A DNA stretch of 41,995 nucleotides, from NCBI GenBank assembly GCA_024638965.1, contig JAHEJI010000019.1, positions 1-41,995 on the forward strand. The letters run 5' to 3'. The position numbers were made by a program, and so were the translations under genes. Of the stretch, positions 24,372 through 33,326 are shown one piece after another; the first letter of the stretch is position 1, and each line of letters begins with the position of its first letter. This DNA comes from Planctomycetaceae bacterium (GTDB lineage Bacteria > Planctomycetota > Planctomycetia > Pirellulales > Pirellulaceae). Below the pieces are notes generated by a model that worked only from the letters and a program-made list of their open reading frames with translations, did not search any database and was not told where the DNA came from.

Positions 24372-24974
24372 TTACATGCGTCTACCGAATCGCGGAAAAA
24401 ATCGCCCGGTTCGAACCATGTATTGACGATACTCGTCACCAAAACGCTCGATCAGCTTGTCTTCTTCGATCCTGGTTCGCAGCACAAGCAACAGGATGAC
24501 TGTGACTCCACACAGCCCAATGAACCAGTTTGCCGTAATCAGCGCGCCGGAAATGACAATCAGCAGGCCACAGATGTAAAACGGGTGCCGTACATAGCCG
24601 TAGGGGCCACCGGTAACCAATGTATGTTCGCGGCGTGTCACCACCGTGTCGGTCAAATTGGTGCCCAGCGTCTGAAACGTCCAAACCAAAAACCCGATTC
24701 CAAATAACCCTACGGCTGCCCCAAACCAGCGCAATTCGACGGGTAATTGGATCGACGACCAGGCCATCCAAGTCGGATTGATCATAAAGATCACCACTGC
24801 GATCTGCATCGCCAACGCAATTGGCCGCAAGGTGAACAAAACAAACAGACCTTCCTGTCGACGATCCAGTTTTTCGCGTGTTTGTTGGGAACGGATTCGA
24901 AAATAGATTCCAATTGGAAATAACGACAGGAATCCACCGATCAAAACCCAGCGAAATAAATTGTCGTCGTTCAT
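24372..24974 (-). CDS. Isoprenylcysteine carboxyl methyltransferase-like membrane protein
   Basis: The 200-residue protein has about five hydrophobic helices and the ICMT/PEMT signature GPYGYVRHPFYICGLL near residue 122, then RTRIEEDKLIERFGDEYRQY (the E-x-x-L-x-x-x-F-G-x-x-Y-x-x-Y motif) and TGRFFPRFG at the end. These motifs bind S-adenosylmethionine in membrane methyltransferases. Bacterial members rarely act on true isoprenylcysteine, so the substrate is unknown. A decayed paralogue of the same family lies at 36558-36732. Confidence 0.85.
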   Translation of the reverse strand: MNDDNLFRWVLIGGFLSLFPIGIYFRIRSQQTREKLDRRQEGLFVLFTLRPIALAMQIAVVIFMINPTWMAWSSIQLPVELRWFGAAVGLFGIGFLVWTFQTLGTNLTDTVVTRREHTLVTGGPYGYVRHPFYICGLLIVISGALITANWFIGLCGVTVILLLVLRTRIEEDKLIERFGDEYRQYMVRTGRFFPRFGRRM

Positions 24975-25029
24975 GTTTATTCGATCAAATCAGACTTCCC
25001 TATGTGACCAATGAAATTCACGCGTTGGA

Positions 25030-26259
25030 TTAGGTTGGCCAGTCGAACTGCGGAACTTTTAATAACTCGCCAGACTTGAGAGCTGACTGGTGGGCGACGA
25101 TGCCGGGGACGGTCATATTGAGTGACCAAGCGATGTTGATCAATGGATCTCGCTTCTGCAATAGCGCGCTCACAAACTCTTCGGTCAAATATCCATGGGA
25201 ACCGCCGTGTCCACCGGCTGGAATTCCCGGCGGCAAAGGTGGTTTAGAAATATTCACGGACAATTTCTCTAAATGATTGGCCGGCTCGAATTCCGTATTT
25301 TCCATTTTCCCGAGTTCGCCGCGGACGTGCCCGAATTCACCATGCGAACCACGTGTGCCCCAGCAAACGCTCATCCGTGAGGCACCGCCTTCGCTTGTGC
25401 GAAATAGAGCGATCTCGCTGTCGAAGGGGTTTGTATATGGATTGGCGTCGGCCTGATACTGCGGAATGTTACCCTTGAACCCTTGACAGGAAACTTCCGT
25501 AAAACTGTTGCCCGTCACCGCAATGTAGTAGGCCGTCGAATGAGTCGGATACCACATCGGTGGCAAACCGAGCCGCCAGTTTTTGTAGCTGCCGAGCGGT
25601 TTTTCAAAGAAGTGATAGTACTGACCTTCAGAATAGATCAACTTCCCGAAAGCACCTGCCTGATAAGCTCGCCGCATCGCGTAGCAGTCGGGGCGGAAGG
25701 CGGATGTTTCGAACATCATGTAATTAAGTCCGGTCGTCTTGACGGTCTCGTACAATTTTTCGGCTTGCTCGATTGAACCCCATACGGCAGGCACAGCACA
25801 AGCAACGTGCTTGCCGTGAGTCAAGCAGGCAATTGCATGATCGGTGTGACTGGGGGCATCCGTTGCCACAAAGACGGCTTCAATCGATTCATCTTTGATC
25901 AATTCTTCCAGAGACGGATAGGTCGTTTCGCATTTACAGGCCCTGGCAAGTTCACGACAGCGGTCTGGGAAAAGATCGCTTACCGCGACAACCTCAACGT
26001 TGGGGTGATTTTGGAAGCCGAATTTGGCTCCGAATTTGCAAACCCCATATCCGACGATACCAATTTTGATTTTACGATCGGAGATGGGCTTCCAAGTTCG
26101 ATCTTGCAAAGCGCCCGGGTCGGTTTCATCAAATCCTTGTATGTCTTGTTCCTGAGCTTGCCCTTTGCCCTGCAGCGAGGTTGCAGCGACACTGATTCCG
26201 GCGGCGGCCAAAAAAGATCGCCGGGTCACGTTGGTTTGATTGGAATTTGGCTGGTTCAT
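25030..26259 (-). CDS. Tat-exported Gfo/Idh/MocA family oxidoreductase
   Basis: The 409-residue protein opens with a Tat signal (TRRSFLAAAGISVAATSL, residues 12-29). The NAD(P)-binding fold follows: KIGIVGYGVCKFGAKFG, then EVVAVSDLFPDRC, VFVATDAPSHTDHAIACLTHGKHVACAVP (His-rich H-A-x-x-A-L-x-x-G-K-H pattern), and GLNYMMFETSAFRP where sugar oxidoreductases usually have E-K-P-x-A-x-x. The C-terminal half has the beta-sheet domain with HSTAYYIAVTGN. Such proteins oxidise or reduce sugars or cyclitols; planctomycetes have many. I use the ATG at 26259, with GAGG seven bases upstream, since it starts the twin-arginine peptide; the longer frame to 26352 adds 31 residues overlapping the methyltransferase gene. 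Confidence 0.9.
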   Translation of the reverse strand: MNQPNSNQTNVTRRSFLAAAGISVAATSLQGKGQAQEQDIQGFDETDPGALQDRTWKPISDRKIKIGIVGYGVCKFGAKFGFQNHPNVEVVAVSDLFPDRCRELARACKCETTYPSLEELIKDESIEAVFVATDAPSHTDHAIACLTHGKHVACAVPAVWGSIEQAEKLYETVKTTGLNYMMFETSAFRPDCYAMRRAYQAGAFGKLIYSEGQYYHFFEKPLGSYKNWRLGLPPMWYPTHSTAYYIAVTGNSFTEVSCQGFKGNIPQYQADANPYTNPFDSEIALFRTSEGGASRMSVCWGTRGSHGEFGHVRGELGKMENTEFEPANHLEKLSVNISKPPLPPGIPAGGHGGSHGYLTEEFVSALLQKRDPLINIAWSLNMTVPGIVAHQSALKSGELLKVPQFDWPT

Positions 26260-26306
26260 TTTTCTGCCTCGTTTGATTGGACTACAGCGATCAGCTAACG
26301 GTTCGA

Positions 26307-28058
26307 TCATGCGGCAAGCTCTTTCACGGAATTCCATTCTGGTTTGTGCCATTTAAGCAAAATACTTTGGCGGGCAAAACGAAGATCCGTAACGGACGAA
26401 ACGGGGAGCATGAAAACTTCAAGGTCTGCAGATTGTCGAAACCAAAGTGCTCGAGGTCCGGCGGGATCAAAAGTCGCAGTTAGACGAGCGCCTAACTGAT
26501 TGGTTTCGCCCGCATACAAGGGAGTACCATCGAGTTCCCGGATAATGTAAACGCCGGGCTCCGATGCAATCGACGCAAAATCCAATTCGGAAACAAAGCT
26601 ACCCGAATTTCGTTTTAAACCGTTCCGGTTCAGGTCAGAAATGCCTAATTGTTTCGGAGTCCGCAGGGTTGCCCGGTGTCTTGCGCTGCTGCCTTCTTTG
26701 CGTAGCTTGATTGCCGCCCATCGATAATCAAGCGGCTGGTAACCGGGGGCGAAATCACCGGCGATCTGATCGAACTGAACTGCGATTCTGGGATCGCAAA
26801 AAATTTCATCCAGACTCATGCAATAGACATTACTGATTTTCCGCCAGGCAATCTCGCTCGCATACACGAATGAACCAATCTGTTTCCAGTCCATTTTCGT
26901 GGAGATTGAAGTGTTCACGCCAAACGACTTTAGCTTCCCGGCTTTTCGAATACGAAACAAAAACCTGTTTCGTTCTGCACTGGTTCCGGGAATCGACAAC
27001 CGTTCACAGGCCAATTGAAAGTCTTCATTCAAAATCGGATCGGCAACCAGACGGTCTACCGAATAACCCCGATTAGAATTGGAAAATGCTTCAATGATGC
27101 CTGTCATTTCAGAAGCGAGCTCGGAATGGATTTCTGCTTCGGCTGGAAACAGATTTAGCTGTTCCGTCTTTTTGGATTTGTTCTTTTGGCTCTCCTTCGC
27201 CGTCAGGCCGTTCATACTTGGTTCGTCAGCTCCATCCAGTTTGTCCCCAACCGAAATTCCATCGAGTCGTTTGGTGCCCAACCGGACATATTCCTTTGAG
27301 AGCTCATAACCAAAGTATTTTCGCCCCATTTTTTTGGCAACGGCCAAGGTCGTCGAGCTCCCCGAAAAGGGGTCAATCACAATATCGTTTGCGTTTGAAC
27401 ATGAGCGAATAATTCTGCCAAGTAACTGTTCTGGCATCTGACAGCCATGAAATCCTGCTCGCTCTTTGAACGTGCCGGCAACACGGGGAAAGTACCAGGT
27501 GTCTTCATCCGGATCGAATCCGTTAACCAGTTCCTGAGGACGCAGAATCCACGTGTCGTCTGGCATACGTCCGTGTGGATTCGCACGTGCATCGTTGTAA
27601 ATGAGTCGCCGTGCAGACGGTACGCGCAGATCCATATCGTTGTGGTTGAAGACGAATTCTTTTTCGTTTTTGACGAAATGAAAAAGATGGGCATGTGAGC
27701 GAGTAAACTTTTTCTTGCAGTTGACGCCAAATGTGTAATACCAAATGACCCAGCTTCTGCAATGAAAGCCCACTTTCTGAGCTTCCATTTTCAATTCTGC
27801 GGCATACTCATCGCCGATTGCCAGCCAAAACGTGCCGCTATCTTTTAGCACGCGGTGAATTTCGGCCATCCAGTCATGAGACCAGGCCACGTACTGGTCG
27901 TCTCCCAGTCGGTCATCGTATTCGTCGTATTCAAACCCGATATTGAATGGCGGGTCAGCGAACGCCAAGTCAACCACACCATTTGGAACTTGCTTCAGAC
28001 CCTTGATGCAGTCACGATGATGGATTTTTCCAATTAATTCCGATACTTTCGCGACCAC
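26307..28058 (-). CDS. DNA methyltransferase fused to a GIY-YIG domain
   Basis: The 583-residue protein is a fusion. Residues 1-265 are a DNA amino-methyltransferase of the beta class: DPPF at 35-38 comes first and the SAM-binding DPFSGSSTT (229-237) comes late, with a target-recognition stretch between. After a Lys-rich linker (286-300), residues 330-455 form a helical domain (AERNRFLFRIRKAGKL, AWRKISNVYCMSLDEIF, FAPGYQPLDYRWAAIKLRK). Residues 500-577 are a GIY-YIG domain: GVYII at 502-506, YAG at 515-517, Arg525, and a KPEWN ending at 572-576. The Glu usually found about ten residues before the K-P-x-x-N end is replaced (FARQSILLKWHKP), so nuclease activity is doubtful. The start is GTG at 28058 with GGAGGG five bases upstream. 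No separate restriction enzyme is adjacent. Confidence 0.85.
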   Translation of the reverse strand: MVAKVSELIGKIHHRDCIKGLKQVPNGVVDLAFADPPFNIGFEYDEYDDRLGDDQYVAWSHDWMAEIHRVLKDSGTFWLAIGDEYAAELKMEAQKVGFHCRSWVIWYYTFGVNCKKKFTRSHAHLFHFVKNEKEFVFNHNDMDLRVPSARRLIYNDARANPHGRMPDDTWILRPQELVNGFDPDEDTWYFPRVAGTFKERAGFHGCQMPEQLLGRIIRSCSNANDIVIDPFSGSSTTLAVAKKMGRKYFGYELSKEYVRLGTKRLDGISVGDKLDGADEPSMNGLTAKESQKNKSKKTEQLNLFPAEAEIHSELASEMTGIIEAFSNSNRGYSVDRLVADPILNEDFQLACERLSIPGTSAERNRFLFRIRKAGKLKSFGVNTSISTKMDWKQIGSFVYASEIAWRKISNVYCMSLDEIFCDPRIAVQFDQIAGDFAPGYQPLDYRWAAIKLRKEGSSARHRATLRTPKQLGISDLNRNGLKRNSGSFVSELDFASIASEPGVYIIRELDGTPLYAGETNQLGARLTATFDPAGPRALWFRQSADLEVFMLPVSSVTDLRFARQSILLKWHKPEWNSVKELAA

Positions 28059-28294
28059 AATTTCCCTCCAGGATGTTGGAGTCTATAGATCTATCAATCG
28101 CAGGGCTGACACTTTTTTGTTGGTGCTATTCAGCCAATCTAGCAATTCATCGCTTAAATTTCGAGTGTTCGCGGAGTTTTTATTGCGTGGCGCATCAGCG
28201 GCTGGACATTGATGATAGGATAACCGTCGCAGAGGCACAGCTGATACACACCGTATCACGCATATTCTGCAGAACACTTATTAGGAATTGAACA

Positions 28295-28492
28295 ATGGCT
28301 GAAGGTACTATTAAACGACTTACAGACAAAGGCTTCGGGTTTATTGACGTTGGAAGCGACAAAGACTTGTTCTTTCACTCGTCAAGCCTCGAAGGCGTGA
28401 GCTACGACGAACTCCAGGAAGGGCAACGAGTCACATTCACTGAAGCTCGCGGACAAAAAGGACCGTGTGCCGAAAACGTTCAGGTGGCGTAA
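28295..28492 (+). CDS. Cold-shock domain protein
   Basis: The 65-residue protein is one complete cold-shock domain: GTIKRLTDKGFGFIDV carries RNP1 (GFGFID) and DLFFHSSSLEG carries RNP2 (LFFHSS). It binds single-stranded RNA or DNA. It is the size of E. coli CspA (70) and lacks only the final residues. AGGA lies nine bases before the ATG. The 236-base gap upstream, to a divergent gene, leaves room for a long leader as in cold-inducible csp genes, but no known leader structure is seen. A 35-residue charged protein follows 54 bases downstream. Confidence 0.93.
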   Translation: MAEGTIKRLTDKGFGFIDVGSDKDLFFHSSSLEGVSYDELQEGQRVTFTEARGQKGPCAENVQVA

Positions 28493-28546
28493 CGCCAGCG
28501 GAGCTTCTCTTTCAATCAATAAACCTTCAATTTCGGAGAATCAGGT

Positions 28547-28654
28547 ATGGGCGACAAGGGAAGTAAGGACAAAGGCAAAAGGGAAAAACAGAAAAAAGCC
28601 CAGCGCAGTCCCAAGGAAAAACGAAAAGCGCAAAGAGAAAAGAAGAACAAATAA
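28547..28654 (+). CDS. 35-residue Lys/Glu-rich protein downstream of csp
   Basis: The frame starts at ATG 28547 with GGAG about nine bases upstream and ends at TAA 28654. The product reads MGDKGSKDKGKREKQKKAQR and continues with more Lys, Arg, Glu and Gln, and has no hydrophobic residues to speak of. Small KDKGKK-type proteins of this kind occur in many bacteria as unnamed hypothetical proteins, from memory. It is probably in one transcript with the cold-shock gene; a nucleic-acid or ribosome association is only guessed from charge. Confidence 0.65.
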   Translation: MGDKGSKDKGKREKQKKAQRSPKEKRKAQREKKNK

Positions 28655-28816
28655 GAATGTACGGAGCAACGGTTTCAATCAAGGAAGTTTTCCGGTACCG
28701 TTGATCGAACGCCGAACGAAAATTGAAAGAATTGGCGCGGTAGAACGTCAAATCATTAACGCAACGTATTCCTTCAGAGCAACGGCATTGTTCAGTCGCT
28801 CTTCTTTTGAACTTTA

Positions 28817-28852
28817 GAAAAAACACCGAATCACAGCATCTGTTTTCGGTGT
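28817..28852 (-). terminator. Candidate terminator of the PQQ dehydrogenase gene
   Basis: On the minus strand the stem ACACCGAA / TTCGGTGT with a 14-base loop is followed by six T. It lies about 60 bases beyond the stop codon at 28914. The words GTGTGTTCGGCGTTTTCCGTGG beside it also look like a known dispersed repeat, so it may be a repeat used as a terminator. Confidence 0.6.
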
Positions 28853-28913
28853 GTTCGGCGTTTTCCGTGGTTGTCGATTCTGACTTCTAACAGCTGCTCT
28901 ACGTCTTCGATTT

Positions 28914-30800
28914 TTATGGAGATTGATCAGGGAGAGCGAACGCAATGAATGTGTCGCCGGATTTTGTGCCTGGTTTGCCGCCGCCACAAGCGGCGATGAC
29001 AACGTACTGTCGACCAGCGACCATGTAAGTCGAGGGAGTCGCGTAGCCGCCTGCGGGCAGTTTCGTTTCCCACAGAATCTTCCCCGTCTGTTTATCGAAC
29101 GCACGAAACTTTTCGTCTTTGCTCGCTCCAATCAAGACAAGACCGCCTGCCGTCGTGATCGTTCCGCCAAAATTCTCGGTGCCGGTAGGTGGAATTCCCA
29201 GCTTGGTCAATTCGGCAAACTCGCCCAAAGGAACCTGCCAAACCAATTCACCGCGGTTCAAGTCGATCGCCGACAGCATTCCCCAAGGCGGCTTGATTGC
29301 GGGATAGCCGTCTTGATCACGAAACTTGACATAACCCTTCACATCAAAGGGGAACGGCTTTTCAATGCCAGCAGGTGTCAGGGTAATGATGTTCGGAATG
29401 TTGTTTGAATTGACGTACAGCCAACCCGTTTCCGGATCAAACGATGCTCCCGACCATGTCGCGCCGCCGTGAAAACCGGGCATCGCAATTGTGCCCTCCA
29501 AGCTCGGTGGGTTGAAGTCGCCTCCCGGCCGCAGCTTCTTTAGTTCTTTGAGCACATGTTTCCGGGCAGCCTCAGAAATATTGCTTACGTCTTCTTCGTC
29601 GAACTTGAGTTTCGAAATCGGCGGCGGTTTGACCGGCACCGGTTGCGTTGGCCAGGACTTTTCGCCGGGTACATCAGATTTGAGCGCGGGAATTTCTTTG
29701 ACTTCGAACAAGGGTCGACCCGTTTCCCGATCAAATACAAAAACGTAACCGGTCTTTGTGACTTGAGCCGCAGCATCAATCTTTTTGCCGTTTCGAGTCA
29801 CCGTGACAAGGTTTGGATAGACGGGGAGATCGTGATCCCACAAGTCGTGATGCAGAGTTTGAAAATGCCAAACTCGTTCTCCGGTTTTCGCATCCAACGC
29901 GATCGTGCAGTTGGCAAACAGGTTTTGACCTTCACGATCGCCGCCGTAAAAATCAAAGGCGGCGCTGCCCAATCCTGCGAAAATCATCCCGCGTTGCTGG
30001 TCGACGCTGAATCCACCCCAGGCATTTGCTCCACCCCGGCCGCGCCAAGAATCTCCTTCCCATGTTTCGTTTCCAAATTCACCGGGGCGAGGTACCGTGT
30101 GAAAACGCCAAAGTTGTTCGCCGGTGTGCACGTCAAAAGCGCGAATGTCACCCGGTGCGGCTGGACCTGGCCCCTCGCCGCAGGAGAATCCCAGGATGAC
30201 CACGTCTCCACAAATGGCCGGCGCAGAAGTCGGACCGTAAGGCATCTTCGAAAGATCACGCTGGATGTCTGCGCGCAAATTCTTAACGCCAGAATCACCA
30301 AAGCCTTTGTCAAGTCGGCCGGTACGGGCGTCGATCGAAAACAGTTGACCATCCGATGTCCCGTGTAATATTCGCCTTTGACCATCTGGCTTCCCATCGG
30401 ACCAGTAGGCGACGCCGCGATTCACGCCACCTGAGGCAAGCCGCCATTTCGATTTACCATTCTCAAACGGATCAAACGACCAAAGCTCATTGCCATTTCG
30501 CGCGTCAAGTGCACAAACTCGCAGATGATTCGTCGTGATGTACATCACACCGTCAATCACGATCGGAGTGCACTCACAAGTCTTGTCACCTTCACCCGTT
30601 CGATAAACCCAGGCAACTTCCAACTGGTCGACATTTTGGCGATTGATTTGCGTCATCTCAGAATACCGCATACAGCCGCGATCGTTGCCAACGCTGATCC
30701 AGTTTGCGGTCGTCAATGATTCTTGTGCGGTCGTCGGTGCTTGAACTGTGGCTAACAGAATGGACAACGCGAGGGGCACTAAAATGAGTTTCAGGTTCAT
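28914..30800 (-). CDS. Secreted PQQ-dependent dehydrogenase (quinoprotein)
   Basis: The 628-residue protein has a signal peptide (residues 1-26, ending TTAQ) and then the eight-bladed propeller of quinoprotein dehydrogenases: repeated W-type motifs such as ALDARNGNELWSFDP, AFDVHTGEQLWRFHTVP, ALDAKTGERVWHFQTLHHDLWDHD, FDRETGRPLFEV and AIDLNRGELVWQVPLGE. The stretch HHDLWDHDLP is the catalytic-site signature of membrane-bound glucose-dehydrogenase-like enzymes, and TENFGGTITTAGGLVLIGA near residue 545 matches the same family. It lacks the N-terminal membrane helices of E. coli Gcd, so it is probably periplasmic. Substrate (sugar or alcohol) is unknown. It is divergent from an aldehyde dehydrogenase gene 387 bases away. 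PQQ synthesis genes are not in the window. Confidence 0.9.
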   Translation of the reverse strand: MNLKLILVPLALSILLATVQAPTTAQESLTTANWISVGNDRGCMRYSEMTQINRQNVDQLEVAWVYRTGEGDKTCECTPIVIDGVMYITTNHLRVCALDARNGNELWSFDPFENGKSKWRLASGGVNRGVAYWSDGKPDGQRRILHGTSDGQLFSIDARTGRLDKGFGDSGVKNLRADIQRDLSKMPYGPTSAPAICGDVVILGFSCGEGPGPAAPGDIRAFDVHTGEQLWRFHTVPRPGEFGNETWEGDSWRGRGGANAWGGFSVDQQRGMIFAGLGSAAFDFYGGDREGQNLFANCTIALDAKTGERVWHFQTLHHDLWDHDLPVYPNLVTVTRNGKKIDAAAQVTKTGYVFVFDRETGRPLFEVKEIPALKSDVPGEKSWPTQPVPVKPPPISKLKFDEEDVSNISEAARKHVLKELKKLRPGGDFNPPSLEGTIAMPGFHGGATWSGASFDPETGWLYVNSNNIPNIITLTPAGIEKPFPFDVKGYVKFRDQDGYPAIKPPWGMLSAIDLNRGELVWQVPLGEFAELTKLGIPPTGTENFGGTITTAGGLVLIGASKDEKFRAFDKQTGKILWETKLPAGGYATPSTYMVAGRQYVVIAACGGGKPGTKSGDTFIAFALPDQSP

Positions 30801-31186
30801 TCGAATTTTTTCTTGTTTACAGATCAGTTTTTACTTTCGATTCCTGGGCGCAGCCACGAGCGTTGACTCGTTAGCAATCCGGGTCACAAGTCCGGTCAAT
30901 CGGCCACGAGTCAATAGGGGCCATTCTACTTTTTGAGAAGAGTAAATGTCACTTTTGAGGCGGCAAAAAAACGGCGGTTGTGTTGCCCCCAGTTTGACGG
31001 TTACGAAGAGCCGGTTGTTGACCGCATTCACCTTGCCGTTTAGCGACAGACCGCCCAGCTTCCGTGCATGCTCGACCGACGCATTCGTTACCCGTGTTGC
31101 CGTCGCGGGTAAGAAATAGTTGAATAGTCTGGAAGATTCAAAGCAGCCGCACTGATTTGCCATTAACTGAGCACTTGGAGACGATC
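30801..31186. other. Divergent intergenic region, no gene
   Basis: This region separates the PQQ dehydrogenase and aldehyde dehydrogenase genes and must carry both promoters. I see no confident -35/-10 pair. A minus-strand open frame (31163-30831, 110 codons) shows no motif. The stretch around 30870-30915 (GTTGACTCGTTAGCAATC and CCACGAGTCAA) has short inverted words that could be an operator or a degenerate repeat. Confidence 0.45.
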
Positions 31187-32623
31187 ATGATCAATATTCC
31201 CGTCATCCGCTGGGGAAAAACTTACGATTCACTCGAAATCGACGAAGTTCTGCATTTCGTTACGGGTGAGCCAATCGCGAAAGTAAGCCAAACCAGTGGT
31301 GGAATTATTTCGCGGGACATGCGAAAAGCGAGGAACGCCCGTGACCTGCTTCGCCAAATTCCGTGCAGCGAGTTGCTCCAATACCTGATTAAAGCTGCGG
31401 ATCTCTATGAAAACGCGACCTTGCCGATCGGTGATGGAACTCAAACACCCGAGGAGTTTGCTCATCAACAGTCGGCCAGCACCGGTCTTCCTGAGCACAT
31501 GTGTCGGCACAACATGACAAAGAACTCGTTCGTGTTACGAAACATGGAACAGATACTCGATTGTCTGACCCGGGGCCTGGATCTGAACCTGTTCACACGC
31601 GGTTACGGCATTGAAGATCGTGGAGTGGTCTTGAGCTATCAGGCGCAAACGTCGGCGCTCAGCGCGGTATTGCCCTCAAACTCGCCCGGCGTACATACGT
31701 TGTGGCTCCCTGCGATTCCGCTGCAAATGGGACTCGTGCTCAAACCCGGTCCGCAAGAACCTTGGACTCCTTACCGGATGATGGCCGCATTCACCGAAGC
31801 TGGTGTGCCGAAAGAAGCCTTCTCGTTGTACCCAGGTGGTGCCGAAGCCGGCGCGGCGCTCCTCGCGGCCGCGGATCGGGCGATGATCTTCGGCGGCACG
31901 GCAACGGTCGAACGATACCGGGGTAACCCATCAGTTCAGGCTCATGGACCCGGATTCTCGAAGATCTTACTCGGCGACGATTGCGTGGACGATTGGGAGC
32001 AGTATCTGGACCTGATCGTTGAGAGCATCTACATCAACAGCGGCCGTGGTTGCATCAATTGCTCGGGAGTCTGGGCTTCGCGACACACCAAGGAAATCGC
32101 TCAGGCGATCGCGGAAAAGATCGGTCCCGTCGAAGCCAAACCGCCGACCGATCCCGAAGCGGGCCTCGCAGCTTTCACCGTCTCGGGCATGGGCAGCGCA
32201 GTCTGGGGCATGATTGAGGCGGATCTTGGTGAGGATGGCGTGACTGATATGACCGAGCAATACGGCCCCCGCCTGGTTGAACAAGAACGTTACTCTTATT
32301 TACGCCCAGTCGTTGTTCACTGTGACTCGCCCGAACGAGCAATCGCGAATAAGGAGTTTATGTTCCCATTCTCAACCGTTGTGGAATGTCCGGAGGATCA
32401 GATGATCAGGAAAATTGGTCCTACGCTCGTCTGTTCCGCCATTACCAACAACGAACAGTTGATTGAAGATCTCACCGCCGCGACGCATATTGATCGGTTG
32501 AACATCGGTCCGATTCCGACCAGCAAATTAAACTGGCTACAGCCGCATGAGGGAAGCATCATCGATTTTCTGTTCACCTCCCGCGCTTACCAGGTTACCG
32601 AAGAACGTTTGGCGGTGCTTTAA
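31187..32623 (+). CDS. Aldehyde dehydrogenase superfamily protein
   Basis: The 478-residue protein has the ALDH fold: SAVLPSNSPGVHTLWLPAIP in the place of the IxPWNxP region, RAMIFGGTATVERYRGN in the place of the FTGS-type NAD loop, and the nucleophile Cys in INSGRGCINCSGVWAS. Late in the protein EFMFPFSTVVECPE matches the ExFGP region. The usual E-L-G-G-K general-base motif reads HGPGFSKILLGD, so the catalytic Glu is missing, as in CoA-acylating aldehyde dehydrogenases. Whether it is acylating cannot be shown. The ATG at 31187 is chosen because GGAG lies six bases upstream; the frame to 31157 adds ten residues. Confidence 0.82.
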   Translation: MINIPVIRWGKTYDSLEIDEVLHFVTGEPIAKVSQTSGGIISRDMRKARNARDLLRQIPCSELLQYLIKAADLYENATLPIGDGTQTPEEFAHQQSASTGLPEHMCRHNMTKNSFVLRNMEQILDCLTRGLDLNLFTRGYGIEDRGVVLSYQAQTSALSAVLPSNSPGVHTLWLPAIPLQMGLVLKPGPQEPWTPYRMMAAFTEAGVPKEAFSLYPGGAEAGAALLAAADRAMIFGGTATVERYRGNPSVQAHGPGFSKILLGDDCVDDWEQYLDLIVESIYINSGRGCINCSGVWASRHTKEIAQAIAEKIGPVEAKPPTDPEAGLAAFTVSGMGSAVWGMIEADLGEDGVTDMTEQYGPRLVEQERYSYLRPVVVHCDSPERAIANKEFMFPFSTVVECPEDQMIRKIGPTLVCSAITNNEQLIEDLTAATHIDRLNIGPIPTSKLNWLQPHEGSIIDFLFTSRAYQVTEERLAVL

Positions 32624-33326
32624 TTGTACAGCGCCATGTTCTCGATGATGAATTGACTCGGTTCGTGGGCTCCTCGTTTAGACTCCTGGTCCAAAAACGC
32701 GTTGCCGAGACAGTTATTGTGTCCGGGATTGATAAGGCGTTTTCTAAAAGCCAAGGCTTTTTCGTTTAACCGCATAGCCAACGGGCTGCGATTTGCCGAA
32801 CCAATCGCGCGGGTCGTTGCCCCAATGGCACGTACATGAGAAAGGAATAGACCCGCAATACTTGCAGGCCCGAAGGGTCGGCCAAATTCAGCCCAGGGCA
32901 TTGCCGCCGCTGGCCTGGGCTGACATAGGTTCGCTCAGTTCGAGCTGCAGTAAACATTTTAAAGTATGTGCCATTGGGCTCCCGACCCTCGAGCAACAGA
33001 CTTTCAACCAAAATGAAGTTGTCTCTCGAGTCTGCAACTCTTATAGAAAAACCAGATTAAGACGCACTGTATACTTTGCTCAGACGCGAAAGCTCCTTGA
33101 CTCGATCGGCGCGTGACGGTCCATCGTAAACTGATTCAGCGGATTGTTGCGAGGGGCGCTCGCCCACCAAGTTAACGGGACTACGTTGTATGACGACTGT
33201 TACGAAACAGCACCAGCAGTTTTTTGGGATCGATTCAGCAGACACGGCTGTTTATCGGAATCGGGACAGCACGACGTTTGAGAATCAAATAGAGTCCACC
33301 AACCTCCATTAACGCGATTGGGTTAC
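32624..33326. other. Gap with a MITE-like element and no firm gene
   Basis: Bases 32823-32976 are a MITE-like inverted-repeat element. A short A-rich/T-rich hairpin (AAAAGCCAAGGCTTTTT, 32749-32765 region) may end the aldehyde dehydrogenase transcript, though its loop is tight. A minus-strand frame (33245-33057, 62 codons) ending YDGPSRADRVKELSRLSKVY has a protein-like C-terminus and could be a small gene with a later start, but I cannot support it. The bases before 33327 hold the promoter of the next gene. Confidence 0.5.
32823..32976. mobile_element. MITE-like inverted-repeat element, copy 2
   Basis: The left end CAATGGCACGTACAT and the right end, read on the other strand, CAATGGCACATACTT match at 13 of 15 positions and agree with the ends of the 76-bp element at 19339-19414. 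The 154-bp interior includes a GCCCAGGGC...GCCTGGGC palindrome of its own. No coding capacity is visible. Confidence 0.5.

Noticed and set aside
28467..28817. A 116-codon plus-strand frame overlapping the csp stop
   Set aside because: It overlaps csp and the 35-residue protein in another frame; the latter has its own ribosome-binding site and better composition.
30831..31163. A 110-codon minus-strand frame in the divergent promoter region
   Set aside because: No motif and no ribosome-binding site; it occupies sequence that must contain two promoters.
32620..32901. A 93-codon minus-strand frame downstream of the aldehyde dehydrogenase
   Set aside because: Its first third lies inside the MITE-like element and the rest shows no motif.
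33057..33245. A 62-codon minus-strand frame ending YDGPSRADRVKELSRLSKVY
   Set aside because: The C-terminal half looks protein-like, but there is no convincing start or ribosome-binding site and no family match.
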